Origin: an uncultured Neomegalonema sp.
GTDB taxonomy: Bacteria > Pseudomonadota > Alphaproteobacteria > Rhodobacterales > Rhodobacteraceae
DNA length: 59,972 nucleotides
NCBI GenBank assembly: GCA_938008165.1
Contig: CALLLP010000020.1
Span: 1 to 59,972 of the forward strand
Direction of reading: 5' to 3'
The translations under genes were made by a program, and so were the position numbers. Shown here one piece after another: positions 17,352 through 26,519 of the stretch; within the stretch, counting starts at the first letter, position 1; each line of letters opens with the position of its first letter. A model generated the notes under the pieces. The model did no database searches. It had not been told where the DNA came from and was given only the letters and a program-made list of their open reading frames with translations.

Positions 17352-18338
17352 ATGAGACTTGCATGGACCGTGCTGATGCTTGGTCTTGTCGGCTCAACAT
17401 CGGCCTTGGCCGATGGGCTGGAGTGTCAGGCGAACATCATCTACGGCAATAATTCGACATTTCTCGACGTGGAAACCGGAACGAGCGTCACCATCGTTCC
17501 CGAACCCTACCTGCCCAGTACAGGCATCTATCAAAACTTCGATTTCAACCTTGGGGGCAGCGGCAACGACAGCCCCGTTCCGATCTCCACGACACCTTAT
17601 GAACCAGTGCCCTATACGCCCGCACCACCGCCCGCCTCCCCGGCCCCTTCGGCCTTTCTCGATGGGACGATGTGGCGGCTGCAAAGCGTGAACGGCCAGA
17701 CCGTTACCGCCGCTGCAACCCTGAATTTCGAGGCAGGCGGGCGCTATGGCGGGCGCGCGGCCTGTAACAGCTATGGTGGCAGTGTCGGCGTCTTCGACGA
17801 TTTCAGCATCGATTTCGGGGGAACGATCGCTACCCGCGCCGCCTGTCCGCAATTATCGGAAGAACAGGCATTGTTCCGCGCCTTTGAAGCCGCCACCGAT
17901 TTTCGCCCCGGACGCGAAGGCGATACGCTGGCCCTGCTGGGAGCAAATGGCGCGACGCTGGCGACTTTCCTGCGCAATGGCGACGTACCGGGGCAGACCG
18001 GAGCGTCGATCATCGGGGTCTGGAGCGTGGCAGGCGTGCTGATCGATGGCGCGTTGGAGACGGATTCGGGCTTCGGCAGTCCGACCATCGAGTTTCTCGA
18101 AAACGGGCGCTTCGTCGGTTCGCTCGGCTGCAACACGGCGCAGGGCGATTTCACGCAATCGGGCGATTCGCTGACCTTCGGCACCGTCGCCGTGACCGCG
18201 CGCCAATGCTTTGTGCCCGCGCCATTCGAAGCGCCGATCCTTGGCCATCTGCCGAATATCCGCATGGTTCAGGCCATCGGCGGCGGCATCAGCCTGCGCG
18301 ATGCGGGCGGGGTCGAGCTGATCCGGCTGGCACGGTAA
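17352..18338 (+). CDS. Secreted protein with two META domains
   Basis: The 328-residue protein has a cleavable signal peptide (residues 1-20, ending Ala-Leu-Ala), a unique N-terminal part ending in a Pro-rich linker near residue 95, then two META/HslJ-like domains (first: DGTMWRLQSVNGQ...AACNSYGG; second: IIGVWSVAGVL...GSLGCNTAQG). Each keeps the Cys-Asn pair seen in HslJ-type folds. Such proteins are envelope-stress or heat-inducible and of unclear function. It is divergent from the ECF sigma gene and could be one of its targets. GGAG lies 8 bases before the ATG. Confidence 0.8.
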   Translation: MRLAWTVLMLGLVGSTSALADGLECQANIIYGNNSTFLDVETGTSVTIVPEPYLPSTGIYQNFDFNLGGSGNDSPVPISTTPYEPVPYTPAPPPASPAPSAFLDGTMWRLQSVNGQTVTAAATLNFEAGGRYGGRAACNSYGGSVGVFDDFSIDFGGTIATRAACPQLSEEQALFRAFEAATDFRPGREGDTLALLGANGATLATFLRNGDVPGQTGASIIGVWSVAGVLIDGALETDSGFGSPTIEFLENGRFVGSLGCNTAQGDFTQSGDSLTFGTVAVTARQCFVPAPFEAPILGHLPNIRMVQAIGGGISLRDAGGVELIRLAR

Positions 18339-18392
18339 AGCCGCCCTGCGATGCCGCCGCCCCCATCGCGGCGGCATCGCTGTTTCGGCAAC

Positions 18393-18869
18393 TCACCCGT
18401 TCAGCACCACGATCATGATATTGAGATAGGCCGCGAACCCGATCCACATCAGATAGGGCACCGTCAGCCAGAAGGCCGGGGCCGAAACCGGATGATAGGC
18501 CGCCGCCATCTTTGCAGTCAGATACCAGAGCAAAGCGATGACCGGCAGTGCCCCAAGCGGCGAGCGCAGGCCGAAGAACACCACAGACCATCCCAAATTG
18601 ACCAAAAGCTGCCAGAAATAGAACTTCAGCGCCCGTTTAACGGCGGGCGGATCGCGCCATCCCTCACGCCAGACCAGCCATGCGGCGATGCCCATCAGCA
18701 GGAACAAGATCGACCAGACAATCCCGAATGCGGCATCGGGAGGCACCAGCCGGGGCTTCGCAAGCGACGGATACCACTCCGCCATCGCCGTGGATGTCAC
18801 TTGCCCCCCGGCCCCGCCAACGAGGAAGGCCAGCATGATAAACACACCGAGTGTCACGACATTCTTCAT
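18393..18869 (-). CDS. tspO: TspO/MBR-family tryptophan-rich sensory protein
   Basis: TspO is a five-helix membrane protein that binds porphyrins and affects photosynthesis- or stress-related gene expression in alphaproteobacteria. The 158-residue protein has the family signatures WYPSLAKPRLVPPD after helix 1 and WSVVFFGLRSPLGAL, plus many Trp residues. It is the last gene of the ftsE-ftsX-plsC-tspO run; its ATG overlaps the plsC stop by 4 bases. Confidence 0.92.
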   Translation of the reverse strand: MKNVVTLGVFIMLAFLVGGAGGQVTSTAMAEWYPSLAKPRLVPPDAAFGIVWSILFLLMGIAAWLVWREGWRDPPAVKRALKFYFWQLLVNLGWSVVFFGLRSPLGALPVIALLWYLTAKMAAAYHPVSAPAFWLTVPYLMWIGFAAYLNIMIVVLNG

Positions 18870-19618
18870 GGCAGGCGGGCGCGCCAGTCGATGCCCTCGC
18901 CCTTTGCCGCTGCCTCGTCATAGAGCGCGGTGCAGGCGGTTTCGATCCGGGTTTCGACCGTCTCCAAAAACGCCTCGGCGGACAGACCATGCTCGATCGG
19001 ATCAAGAAATTCGAGAACCATCGTACCGGAGGGGCGCAGCAAATCCTTTTTGCCCCAGAACAATCCGGTATTAAGGGCCACGGGAATGCAGGGCAGCTCC
19101 TCAAAGGTGTTGTAGAGCCGCCATGCGCCGATCTTCCATGGTTTTTCCACCCCCGGCGGCACGCGGGTTCCTTGGGCGAAAATAACGATTTGGCCGGGCT
19201 TTGCGGTCTGTTCGGCGATGAATTGCCGGGTCATGGACGCAATCGCCGCCGCGCCCTTGCCCCGGCGCACCGATACCGTACCGACCCGCGCCGCATACCA
19301 CCCAAGGAAAGGTGCCCAGAGCAATTCACGTTTCATGACGAATTTCGCCTGAGACAGCGTGACCTGCAACAGCATCATATCGACGAAGGATTGGTGTTTG
19401 CAGACCAGCAGCGCCTCGCCCTTCGGCACGGGGCCGCGAATCTCGAAGGTCAGGCCAAGCAGGGTGCGCGCGACCCAAAATACATGGCGCGTATAGGCAC
19501 GCATGACCCAATAGGCCCCCTCGCGCGACCACATGCCGATGGGCAACAGGCCGATGCCATAGATGGCCATCGAGATATAGACCCAAGCATTGAACAGCAG
19601 CGATCGGAGGAACAGCAT
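18866..19618 (-). CDS. plsC: 1-acyl-glycerol-3-phosphate acyltransferase (PlsC family)
   Basis: The 250-residue membrane protein has an N-terminal hydrophobic segment and the acyltransferase motifs HQSFVD (H-x4-D, catalytic) and FAQGTRVPPG, where the common Glu of EGTR is replaced by Gln. PlsC acylates lysophosphatidate in phospholipid synthesis. The gene is coupled to ftsX (one-base overlap) and tspO (4-base overlap), a common order in Rhodobacterales. It may be one of several plsC paralogues. Confidence 0.87.
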   Translation of the reverse strand: MLFLRSLLFNAWVYISMAIYGIGLLPIGMWSREGAYWVMRAYTRHVFWVARTLLGLTFEIRGPVPKGEALLVCKHQSFVDMMLLQVTLSQAKFVMKRELLWAPFLGWYAARVGTVSVRRGKGAAAIASMTRQFIAEQTAKPGQIVIFAQGTRVPPGVEKPWKIGAWRLYNTFEELPCIPVALNTGLFWGKKDLLRPSGTMVLEFLDPIEHGLSAEAFLETVETRIETACTALYDEAAAKGEGIDWRARLP

Positions 19619-20493
19619 CAGCCGCGCCGCCTAAGCGTCGTCAGCACCGCGAGCCGGGCCGCCAGCACCGCCACCAAGGCACAGGCCAGCACGACCCCCG
19701 CCCAGACAAAAGGCCAGTAATAGGGCGCATCCAGCATCGGCAGGGCCGCGCGCACGCTCGCCAAGGTATCGAGACCGATCAACGCGCCGAAGGCCAGTCC
19801 CGATCCGATCAATCCGCCCAGCGCCCCAAGCCAGAAAAAGCGCTTCTGATAGAGATTGGCAACAAACCGATCCTCTGCCCCCGCAAGGCGCAGCGCCTCG
19901 ATGGTGCCCTTATGGGCCACCATGGCGATGGATACGACGAGGAAGACCGCCCCCGCAATCGCGGCCGCCGTCAGGCCCAGCGCCCACCAAGACAGGCTGC
20001 CAATGGCCCGTGCCGCCTGTGCCGCGCGCCCCCGCCAGCGCCCGTGGTCGTCATAGATCGCCCCGGCACTGGCACCATCCAGCCGCGCCTGCACCACGGA
20101 GGGGTCCGGTTCGTTTTCGGGGTCGAGGACCACAGCAACGATGCCGGGGGCGGGCAATTCGCCCAGATCGGGCGCGCCGCCGAACCATGGCGTCAGCAAA
20201 TCCGCGACGTCACGTTCGCTGAGCGCACGGGCATCCGCGATGCCCTCGGTATCGCGCAGGATGTCGAGCACCAGAGAAATGCGCCGGGCGCGGTCGTCTT
20301 CGGTGGCATCGATCCGCACGGTCGCCGCCCCGGCCAGACCATCGGTCCAGGTGGCCGCGATACGGGTTGTCGTCAAAGCCCCGGCCAGTGCGAAACAGGC
20401 GAGAAACGCCATCGCCGCGACGATCACGAGCATCAGCCCGCCGCTCGATGCCTGAAACGGGATCAGTGCCCCTTTGCTGCGAATGGTGCTCAT
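19618..20493 (-). CDS. ftsX: Cell-division ABC permease FtsX
   Basis: FtsX is the membrane partner of FtsE. The complex couples the divisome to periplasmic peptidoglycan hydrolases. The 291-residue protein has one N-terminal transmembrane helix (about residues 20-42), a periplasmic domain (about 45-165) and three more helices in the C-terminal half, the FtsX topology. It overlaps ftsE by 4 bases and plsC by one. Confidence 0.9.
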   Translation of the reverse strand: MSTIRSKGALIPFQASSGGLMLVIVAAMAFLACFALAGALTTTRIAATWTDGLAGAATVRIDATEDDRARRISLVLDILRDTEGIADARALSERDVADLLTPWFGGAPDLGELPAPGIVAVVLDPENEPDPSVVQARLDGASAGAIYDDHGRWRGRAAQAARAIGSLSWWALGLTAAAIAGAVFLVVSIAMVAHKGTIEALRLAGAEDRFVANLYQKRFFWLGALGGLIGSGLAFGALIGLDTLASVRAALPMLDAPYYWPFVWAGVVLACALVAVLAARLAVLTTLRRRG

Positions 20494-21161
20494 GCCGCCC
20501 GTCCCATCCCGGAGACGACGGTGCCTCCGCGCAGCGTATTGATTGGCAATTTATATTGCTCGATCATCGCGAGATCATGGCTGGCGAACAGAACCGTTTT
20601 GCCGAGGCGGTTCATCTCCACGAACAGCGCCATGATTCGTTCGGCCATGGCGGGATCGACGCTGCCGGTCGGCTCATCGGCAAGAATGATGTCGGGCGAG
20701 GCGACCACCGCGCGGGCGATGGCGACCCGTTGTTTCTCGCCCCCCGATAATTCAGGCGGGCGCACATCCATCTTGTCGCCAAGGCCAACCCATTGCAGCA
20801 TTTCGGTGACATTGTCGCGATAGGCGCTCTCGCGCACCCCCGCCACGGTCAATGGCAAAGCCACGTTTTCGGCGGCATTCAGATGGTCGAGAAGGCGAAA
20901 ATCCTGAAAAACCACGCCGATCCGGCGGCGAAACCATGCGATTTCATCCCGCGTCAGGGTCGTGACATCCCGCCCGAACAGCGAAATGCGCCCCGAACCG
21001 GGCATCGCGTCAAGGTATAAGAGTCGCAAGAGCGAACTTTTCCCCGCCCCGGACTCGCCGGTGATGAACTGGAAAGACCCCGCAGGGATCTCCAGATTGA
21101 CGTTTTGCAGTACTTCTGGGCCGCGATTATAGCGGAATCCGACATTCTCGAACTGGATCAC
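20490..21161 (-). CDS. ftsE: Cell-division ABC ATPase FtsE
   Basis: The 223-residue ABC ATPase has Walker A GESGAGKSS (about residues 35-43), Q-loop GVVFQDFRLL, signature LSGGEKQR, Walker B IILADEPTG and H-loop ASHD. The FQDFRLL region and gene order with ftsX identify FtsE rather than a lipoprotein exporter ATPase. It heads the operon and is divergent from the zinc-ribbon gene. Confidence 0.93.
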   Translation of the reverse strand: MIQFENVGFRYNRGPEVLQNVNLEIPAGSFQFITGESGAGKSSLLRLLYLDAMPGSGRISLFGRDVTTLTRDEIAWFRRRIGVVFQDFRLLDHLNAAENVALPLTVAGVRESAYRDNVTEMLQWVGLGDKMDVRPPELSGGEKQRVAIARAVVASPDIILADEPTGSVDPAMAERIMALFVEMNRLGKTVLFASHDLAMIEQYKLPINTLRGGTVVSGMGRAA

Positions 21162-21339
21162 GGCGTCACTCCGGGCGTATCTGGATGCGTGATGAGACGG
21201 TTACGCGGGGAAACTTCGCAGAGCAAGGGGCTTGCGACAAGGTTTCGATGCCCGCTAATGTTCATTTAGTGTGCCCCGTTTTGAAACAGGTCCAATCCAA
21301 TAGCGGTCAAACGCCCCGGATACGGCCTTGGAGACCTTG

Positions 21340-22161
21340 ATGTCGCAGAATGTCGTTCTGAGTTGTCCCAGTTGCGCGACGCGGTTTAGCGCCCCCCTTG
21401 ACCAGTTCATCCCGAATGGGCGGCAAGTACGATGCTCGCAATGCCAGCACATCTGGTTCCACCCCGCCCCGGTCGTCGATACCGCAAACGAACCATCGGG
21501 CAGGATCATCCGCACCGCCCCGGTTCGCGCCGAACCGGCGGCAGTCGATCACGAGCCCCCCCCTCCCCCCGAACCGGAAAGGGAGAAGGTGAGGGATCAC
21601 ATAGAGGAACAGGGCACAGAACGCAGCGCTGAGTCGGAACGCCATCAAACCGCAACATTCCAGCCGGAACGCCCCCGCGCATCACGGCGGCGCAGTGGCG
21701 TGCTGTCGTGGTTGCTCTGGTTGATCGCCTTGCTGTTGCTGGCCGCGATCCTCGCTTATATCTTCCGCGAGCCGCTGCGCAGGGCCTTGCCCCAATACGC
21801 CCCCATGCTGGATCGCTATACCAGCACGGTCGATAATACAGCGCGGGGCCTGATCGGGGAAACCGCCGAACCATACCCGCTAAAATTCCGCAACATCCAT
21901 TACGATGTGAACGAATATGACGGCGATAAGGAAATCCTCGTCGAAGCCGATCTCGTGAATACCAGCGGCCGGGACATGCCCGCGCCAATGGTGCGCGTTC
22001 GGGTCGTCGATGCCGATCGCGCGCCGCTGCATGCCTCGGTGATCGGCCCGGAGGATATGTCCGATACCATCGCCGCCGGGGCCAGCGCCCGCTACTTCGT
22101 GCGTATTCCAGAGCCGCCGCCCGATTTCGAATCCGTTCTCCTGAATATCGAGGAGCAGTGA
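21340..22161 (+). CDS. Zinc-ribbon membrane protein (MJ0042/DUF3426 type)
   Basis: The 273-residue protein starts with an MJ0042-type zinc ribbon (CPSC near residue 10, CSQC near 33), followed by a charged, Pro/Glu-rich linker, one transmembrane helix (about residues 130-150) and a periplasmic DUF3426-like domain (KFRNIHYDVNEYDGDKEILVEADLVN). The family is found next to ftsEX in many alphaproteobacteria and its role is unknown. GGAG lies 6 bases before the ATG at 21340; a TTG 12 bases upstream is less likely. Confidence 0.82.
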   Translation: MSQNVVLSCPSCATRFSAPLDQFIPNGRQVRCSQCQHIWFHPAPVVDTANEPSGRIIRTAPVRAEPAAVDHEPPPPPEPEREKVRDHIEEQGTERSAESERHQTATFQPERPRASRRRSGVLSWLLWLIALLLLAAILAYIFREPLRRALPQYAPMLDRYTSTVDNTARGLIGETAEPYPLKFRNIHYDVNEYDGDKEILVEADLVNTSGRDMPAPMVRVRVVDADRAPLHASVIGPEDMSDTIAAGASARYFVRIPEPPPDFESVLLNIEEQ

Positions 22162-22292
22162 GGGCCGAGAGGATTTAGCGGCCCGGTCGATACATCCCGA
22201 TCACCGGGGCCTTCTACAATCCGATGACGAAAGAAGCAGGGAACTCCAGCGAGGGCGGCGCGTTTGTCTGTGACCCCCTTGAAGGAGCCGAT

Positions 22293-23177
22293 ATGACGAA
22301 CGATACGGGCGAGCGCGCCGCGCCCCATCACCACGATGCGCCCGCTCAGGATGCAGAACGTCACCTGTCGCAAGAGGAAACCGACCTCGTCGATAGCAGT
22401 CAGACCCTCTCCGCCAAGGGCGTCTATTCGGTTATCCGCCGCGAGGGCGAGGAAGAATTGGCCCGCCCGATCAAGTCGCTGTGGTGGTCCGGGATCGCCG
22501 CCGGGATCGGCATTTCCACCTCCGTTCTGGCCGAAGGGGTGCTGGCGGCGGAACTCGACGGCTATGCCTATCGCGAACTGGTGCAGAATTTCGGCTATAC
22601 GGTCGGCTTCGTGCTGGTGATCCTGTCACGGCTGCAACTCTTTACCGAAAACACGATCACGCCCGTCCTGCCGGTGCTGGCGAGGGTCCATAAGGGCTGT
22701 TTTCGTCAGATGCTGGTTCTCTGGGGGGTCGTCTTCGCGGCGAATATGGTGGGAACATTCCTCGCCGCCGCCTTCTTCATGGGCGGAACCGTCACGCCGG
22801 AGCATCTCGCCGGGATGATGTCGGTCAGTGAGCATTACGCCCATGCCGCCGGGTGGAGCGCCTTGCTGCGCGGCATTCCGGCGGGGTTTCTGGTGGCGGT
22901 TCTGGTCTGGACCCTGCCATCCTCCAAGGGTTTCGAGCTATTTGTCATCATGTTGTTCACCTTCTTCATCGCCGCCGGAGATTTCACCCATGTCGTCGCG
23001 GGGGCAGTGGAGGTGTTCTTGCTGATCCTGCATGGCGACTTGGGAATCGCCGCAGGGATCGGCACGCTGATCCTGCCGACCCTGATCGGCAACGTGATCG
23101 GTGGAACGATGATTTTTGCCCTGCTCGCCTATGCGCAGGTGCAAGAAGAACTCAACCCCTCAGGCGATGCGCCTTGA
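22293..23177 (+). CDS. Formate/nitrite-transporter family channel
   Basis: The 294-residue membrane protein has a polar, His-rich N-terminal tail (about 65 residues) and then about six hydrophobic segments with FNT-like features (GIGISTSVLAEGVL; LFTENTITPV; a half-helix repeat near GNVIGGTMIF). FocA/NirC-type channels conduct formate, nitrite or hydrosulfide. The YfdC-like branch with long N-termini has unknown substrates. The ATG at 22293 has AAGGAG 5 bases upstream, preferred over an ATG 69 bases earlier. Confidence 0.82.
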   Translation: MTNDTGERAAPHHHDAPAQDAERHLSQEETDLVDSSQTLSAKGVYSVIRREGEEELARPIKSLWWSGIAAGIGISTSVLAEGVLAAELDGYAYRELVQNFGYTVGFVLVILSRLQLFTENTITPVLPVLARVHKGCFRQMLVLWGVVFAANMVGTFLAAAFFMGGTVTPEHLAGMMSVSEHYAHAAGWSALLRGIPAGFLVAVLVWTLPSSKGFELFVIMLFTFFIAAGDFTHVVAGAVEVFLLILHGDLGIAAGIGTLILPTLIGNVIGGTMIFALLAYAQVQEELNPSGDAP

Positions 23178-23199
23178 AGACCGGCACCGGGAACCCGAC

Positions 23200-23763
23200 A
23201 TGACCGATATGGATACCCGTGAATCGCCCCGCGAACCGCTGACCCTTGCCGAGATCGACGCAATCCGCGATTATTGTCGCCAGCAAGTCACGCGACGCGC
23301 GGCCTTTTCGGGGGCGCTTGCGGCCCTGCCCCTGCCGATGGTCGATGCCGCCGCCGATCTGGGCATCCTGATGCGCCTGCTGCCCAAAATCAGCGCAGAA
23401 TTCGAATTACGCCCCGAAGACATCGCGAAACAGGACCCTGAATCCCGAGCCGTGATCTATACGGCGATCAAGGCGTTGGGTGACAGTTTCGTGGGCAAGG
23501 TCGTGACCCGGCGGCTGCTTGCCGCGATGCTGGCGCGGTTCGGCACCAAAGTCGCAGGCAAGTCGATGGCGAAATACGCGCCCGTTGTCGGTCAGGTCGC
23601 CTCCGCCTCGATCAGCTTTGCGTTGATGCGCCATATCGGGCTAAAGCATGTCGAGGATTGCTACCGCGTCGCCCGCGCACGGGCCGAGGCGCGCCTTTTC
23701 GGCGTGGAGGGCACGATAATCGACGGGGTCGCAATCCGCGAGCGGATGACGGGCACGTCCTGA
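23200..23763 (+). CDS. Small helical protein, possibly EcsC/DUF697-like
   Basis: A 187-residue protein, predicted mostly helical with moderately hydrophobic segments (GALAALPLPMVDAAADLGILMRL and VGQVASASISFALMRHIGL). The pattern recalls EcsC/DUF697 membrane-associated domains but no decisive motif is visible. It begins 22 bases after the FNT channel gene and may be translated from the same transcript. Function unknown. Confidence 0.6.
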   Translation: MTDMDTRESPREPLTLAEIDAIRDYCRQQVTRRAAFSGALAALPLPMVDAAADLGILMRLLPKISAEFELRPEDIAKQDPESRAVIYTAIKALGDSFVGKVVTRRLLAAMLARFGTKVAGKSMAKYAPVVGQVASASISFALMRHIGLKHVEDCYRVARARAEARLFGVEGTIIDGVAIRERMTGTS

Positions 23764-23830
23764 TACGATGCGATCACCAAGGTCGGGAAGGCTCTCATTC
23801 GCCTTAAGCCCGCCTCAAAGTAATCGCCGG

Positions 23831-24439
23831 TCACCCTAGCCAATCTTCCGACAAGACGAACAGCGTAGCGGTGTTTTCCGGCTTTTGCTCGATGGAGGGG
23901 TGAATTTCCGATTCGTTGAAGGGGGTGTAGATTGAAGACGAACCAATCCCCCGCGACTCGATCGGCGCAACCCAGACCAGAAAGCGGCTGATCCGATCGG
24001 GATCGTCCGTCGAGCAGGGAAGCGCCATACGTTCGAGACTTTTGAACAGCCCGTTCTGCAAGCTCTGACGCTGGATCGAATACGTCGGAAGCCCGACCTC
24101 CAGGCTCAATTCATAAGGGGCATAGGCATCGGCCTTTGCATCGTCAGGAATCACATCCTCAAGGTATTTCTTATTGAAATCCGGGCCGAGATGGCGCGCC
24201 ACATGTGCCCCGTGCAAGGCAACGAAAAAGCGTTTTTCACCCTCATGCAGGTGGATGATGCTGATATTGCCCATCCACCGCCGTAGCTTCAAAGGATCAA
24301 GAAACTTCTTGGTTGCAAAGGGTTTTTCGTCGCGCTCTCGATACCAAAGCGACAGAAGATCTCTCGCTTCCTCCTGCAGAGCGAAGTGTTCCATGGTGCG
24401 CGCACTCTCGTTTAATTCTGCCGCTGCTCGCCTTCGCAT
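23831..24439 (-). CDS. PAS_5-type PAS-domain protein
   Basis: A 202-residue single-domain protein resembling the alphaproteobacterial PAS_5/MopJ-like family: an N-terminal helix (LLSLWYRERDEKPFATKKFLDP) leads into a PAS-like sheet (GNISIIHLHEGEKRFFVALHG, LGPDFNKKYLEDVIPDD). No output domain is present. Such proteins act as soluble sensors or adaptors in two-component and c-di-GMP circuits. The start could instead be ATG at 24394. Neither has a good ribosome site. Confidence 0.65.
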   Translation of the reverse strand: MRRRAAAELNESARTMEHFALQEEARDLLSLWYRERDEKPFATKKFLDPLKLRRWMGNISIIHLHEGEKRFFVALHGAHVARHLGPDFNKKYLEDVIPDDAKADAYAPYELSLEVGLPTYSIQRQSLQNGLFKSLERMALPCSTDDPDRISRFLVWVAPIESRGIGSSSIYTPFNESEIHPSIEQKPENTATLFVLSEDWLG

Positions 24440-24503
24440 GACAACGGCAATGTTCTAAAACGATTTTCGCAACCCAAAGTTCCACATCAAGGTAAATTTT
24501 TCG

Positions 24504-26078
24504 TCATCCCATCAATTTTCCTGTCAAAAGGTCTAGACGAATCGGGAATTCAGCCCTAACGGCCGCGTCGATTTCTGGCGAGAGCAAAGCGCGAGACGTT
24601 TCGCCGAGAATGTCGCGCTTGCGGGCGATGGCGGTTTCGATCAGCACGGGTTTGTTGCGCTCCAGCCATTCCTTCGGCGAGGAACGGTCGCCGATATCAG
24701 GGTAGAAATAATCGGTCTGCATCAGGGACAGCGTCTGATCCGACCCCAGATAATGCCCCGGCCCGCCAAGGCATGCGGCCTTCATCTCGGCGATGGAGAG
24801 TTTTTCATCCGTCACCTCGATCCCGCGCACACAGCGCAGGCACTGGCCCAGAACATCGTTATCGATAATCAACCCTTCCAGCGAAAATCCGAGGAGCGAG
24901 GCGTACATTCCGGCGGATTCATAAACCATGTTGAGACCCGCCAGACCAGCCATCACATTTGTCACGCCATGTTCGGCCCCGGCCTGTTGATCGGGATATT
25001 TCGCATCCGACATGCCCCCCGCACTGCCAGTCGGCAGGTCGTAGAAGCGGCCCATCTGCGCGCAGGCCGCCGTCAGCAGGGCCTGCTCGCCCGATCCCGC
25101 ACACATCGCGCCGGTGCGCAGATCCGATACAAAGGGCCAAGTGCCAAAGATCGCCGGATGGCCCGGCTTGATCGATTGCACATAGACCAGCCCGGCGAGG
25201 CATTCGGCCACCGCCTGCGCCACCGTTCCGGCCAGCGCCGCCGGAGCCGTCGCCCCCGCCTGCCCCGCAGAGAGCAGCAACACGGGCATCCCGCCCCGGA
25301 TGCAAACCTCCATCACCTCACAGCTTTCGGTCGCGAATTTCAGGGGCGGCACAACGAAACAGTTTGAATTCGACATGAAGGGCCGCTCACGCCACTTGTC
25401 CTCGCCCCCGGCCATCAGGTTCAGCATTTTCAGTGCGTCGCGGGCAAAATCCGGCTCGGTGAAGGAAGTACCGATATGCTTTGTGGTGCCGTTCACGCTG
25501 GCATAGATCGTGTTCAGATCCATCTCGCGATTATCGACGATATCCCGTGCAACCATGCAGCGCTGAAAGAAATGCACGTTATCGAGCTGATCGGTGATGC
25601 GCGCGGCGGCGTAGAGATCGCCCAAGGTGCTCTCATCGTATTCGCCCGTCTCGACATTGGCCACATGCACGGCGGCCCCGGCGGTGCCGTAATGCACCTT
25701 GTGCCCCGACAGATGCAGGTCGTGCTTTGGATCGCGTGCATGCAGCGTGATATTGCGGGCGGCATCGCCCAGCGCCTTGTCGATCACCGCCGCCGGAAAG
25801 CGCACCCGCCCGTCTTCCGGTGAATAGACCGCACCATAGGCTGTCATCGCCTCGATCCCGCTTTGGGGGGCGAGACTGATGCCGATTTCGTCGAGGATCT
25901 GGAAGGCGGCGGAATGGATGCGCTGGACCTGATCGTCGGTCAGGGGCTTATAGCGCCCGCCCTCCATCCCCGCCCGAATGGGGCGCTGGGCTTCGGTCAG
26001 GGGGGCAGAGCGGGCCGCTTTTCGGGCGGCGCGGCCACCTGAGCGGCGGGCGGCGGGCTTGTCGAGAGTATCGGTCAT
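24504..26078 (-). CDS. MttB-superfamily methyltransferase without pyrrolysine
   Basis: The 524-residue protein is a COG5598 trimethylamine-methyltransferase homologue (GTAGAAVHVANVETGEYDESTLGDLYAAARITDQLDNVHFF; YGTAGA, HIGTSFTEPD, GGMSDAKYPDQQAG). No in-frame TAG occurs, so it lacks pyrrolysine. Characterised non-Pyl members demethylate quaternary amines such as glycine betaine, proline betaine or carnitine. The basic N-terminal 45 residues are unusual. No corrinoid protein or activating ATPase is adjacent. The start MTDTLDKP at 26078 was chosen because the open frame upstream lacks family similarity. Confidence 0.85.
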   Translation of the reverse strand: MTDTLDKPAARRSGGRAARKAARSAPLTEAQRPIRAGMEGGRYKPLTDDQVQRIHSAAFQILDEIGISLAPQSGIEAMTAYGAVYSPEDGRVRFPAAVIDKALGDAARNITLHARDPKHDLHLSGHKVHYGTAGAAVHVANVETGEYDESTLGDLYAAARITDQLDNVHFFQRCMVARDIVDNREMDLNTIYASVNGTTKHIGTSFTEPDFARDALKMLNLMAGGEDKWRERPFMSNSNCFVVPPLKFATESCEVMEVCIRGGMPVLLLSAGQAGATAPAALAGTVAQAVAECLAGLVYVQSIKPGHPAIFGTWPFVSDLRTGAMCAGSGEQALLTAACAQMGRFYDLPTGSAGGMSDAKYPDQQAGAEHGVTNVMAGLAGLNMVYESAGMYASLLGFSLEGLIIDNDVLGQCLRCVRGIEVTDEKLSIAEMKAACLGGPGHYLGSDQTLSLMQTDYFYPDIGDRSSPKEWLERNKPVLIETAIARKRDILGETSRALLSPEIDAAVRAEFPIRLDLLTGKLMG

Positions 26079-26519
26079 GGGGTCGTCTCCGTCGGACTGA
26101 ACGCAGCGGGCAGCAGGATGACCCTGCGCCCGGTTGGCAAGCAAACCGTTCAGCGGGGCGGCGCCTGCCTCGGATGCGACGGTGCCAGCGCGGAGAGAGA
26201 CGGGCGCGGATCGGCCTCGCGCATTAGACGCGTTAGCCACCCAGCCATGATCCGTGTCATTCTCATCGGGAAATCGTGGCATGTTGCCGCCATCCGGCCC
26301 GCCAAAAAACGACATCGGCGCTCATTTGCGACAGGGATCATCGCTTCCTGACCCCCGGCTCAAGACGCACATTCCCATCGCGCCCCGGTCAGCGACCGCA
26401 TCGTCCCATCCGGACGCAGAAATCGGCAACATTTTCCCCCAATGCACCGTGGGGGTGCCAATGGCGCGCAAATCATGCCATGAAACCCGCGCAATTCCTT
26501 AACCCGGAGCATATTGGCG
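26079..26519. other. 441-bp divergent intergenic region between mttB-like and metY
   Basis: It must hold both divergent promoters. The only clear structure is a hairpin at 26436-26455 on the metY side. I looked for SAM-II, SAH and cobalamin riboswitch motifs on both strands and saw none. Short open frames here lack codon bias or ribosome sites. Confidence 0.4.
26436..26455 (+). promoter_or_regulatory. Hairpin in the metY leader
   Basis: CCCCCA (26436-26441) and TGGGGG (26450-26455) form a 6-bp stem with an 8-base loop, about 65 bases before the metY start. Without a T-run it is not a terminator. A regulatory leader role is only a guess. Confidence 0.3.

Noticed and set aside
26118..26351. 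Small open frames between the mttB-like gene and metY
   Set aside because: No ribosome site, no codon bias and no motif; treated as intergenic.
26315..26519. SAM-II riboswitch upstream of metY
   Set aside because: The expected P1 stem, conserved loop and pseudoknot sequences could not be found.
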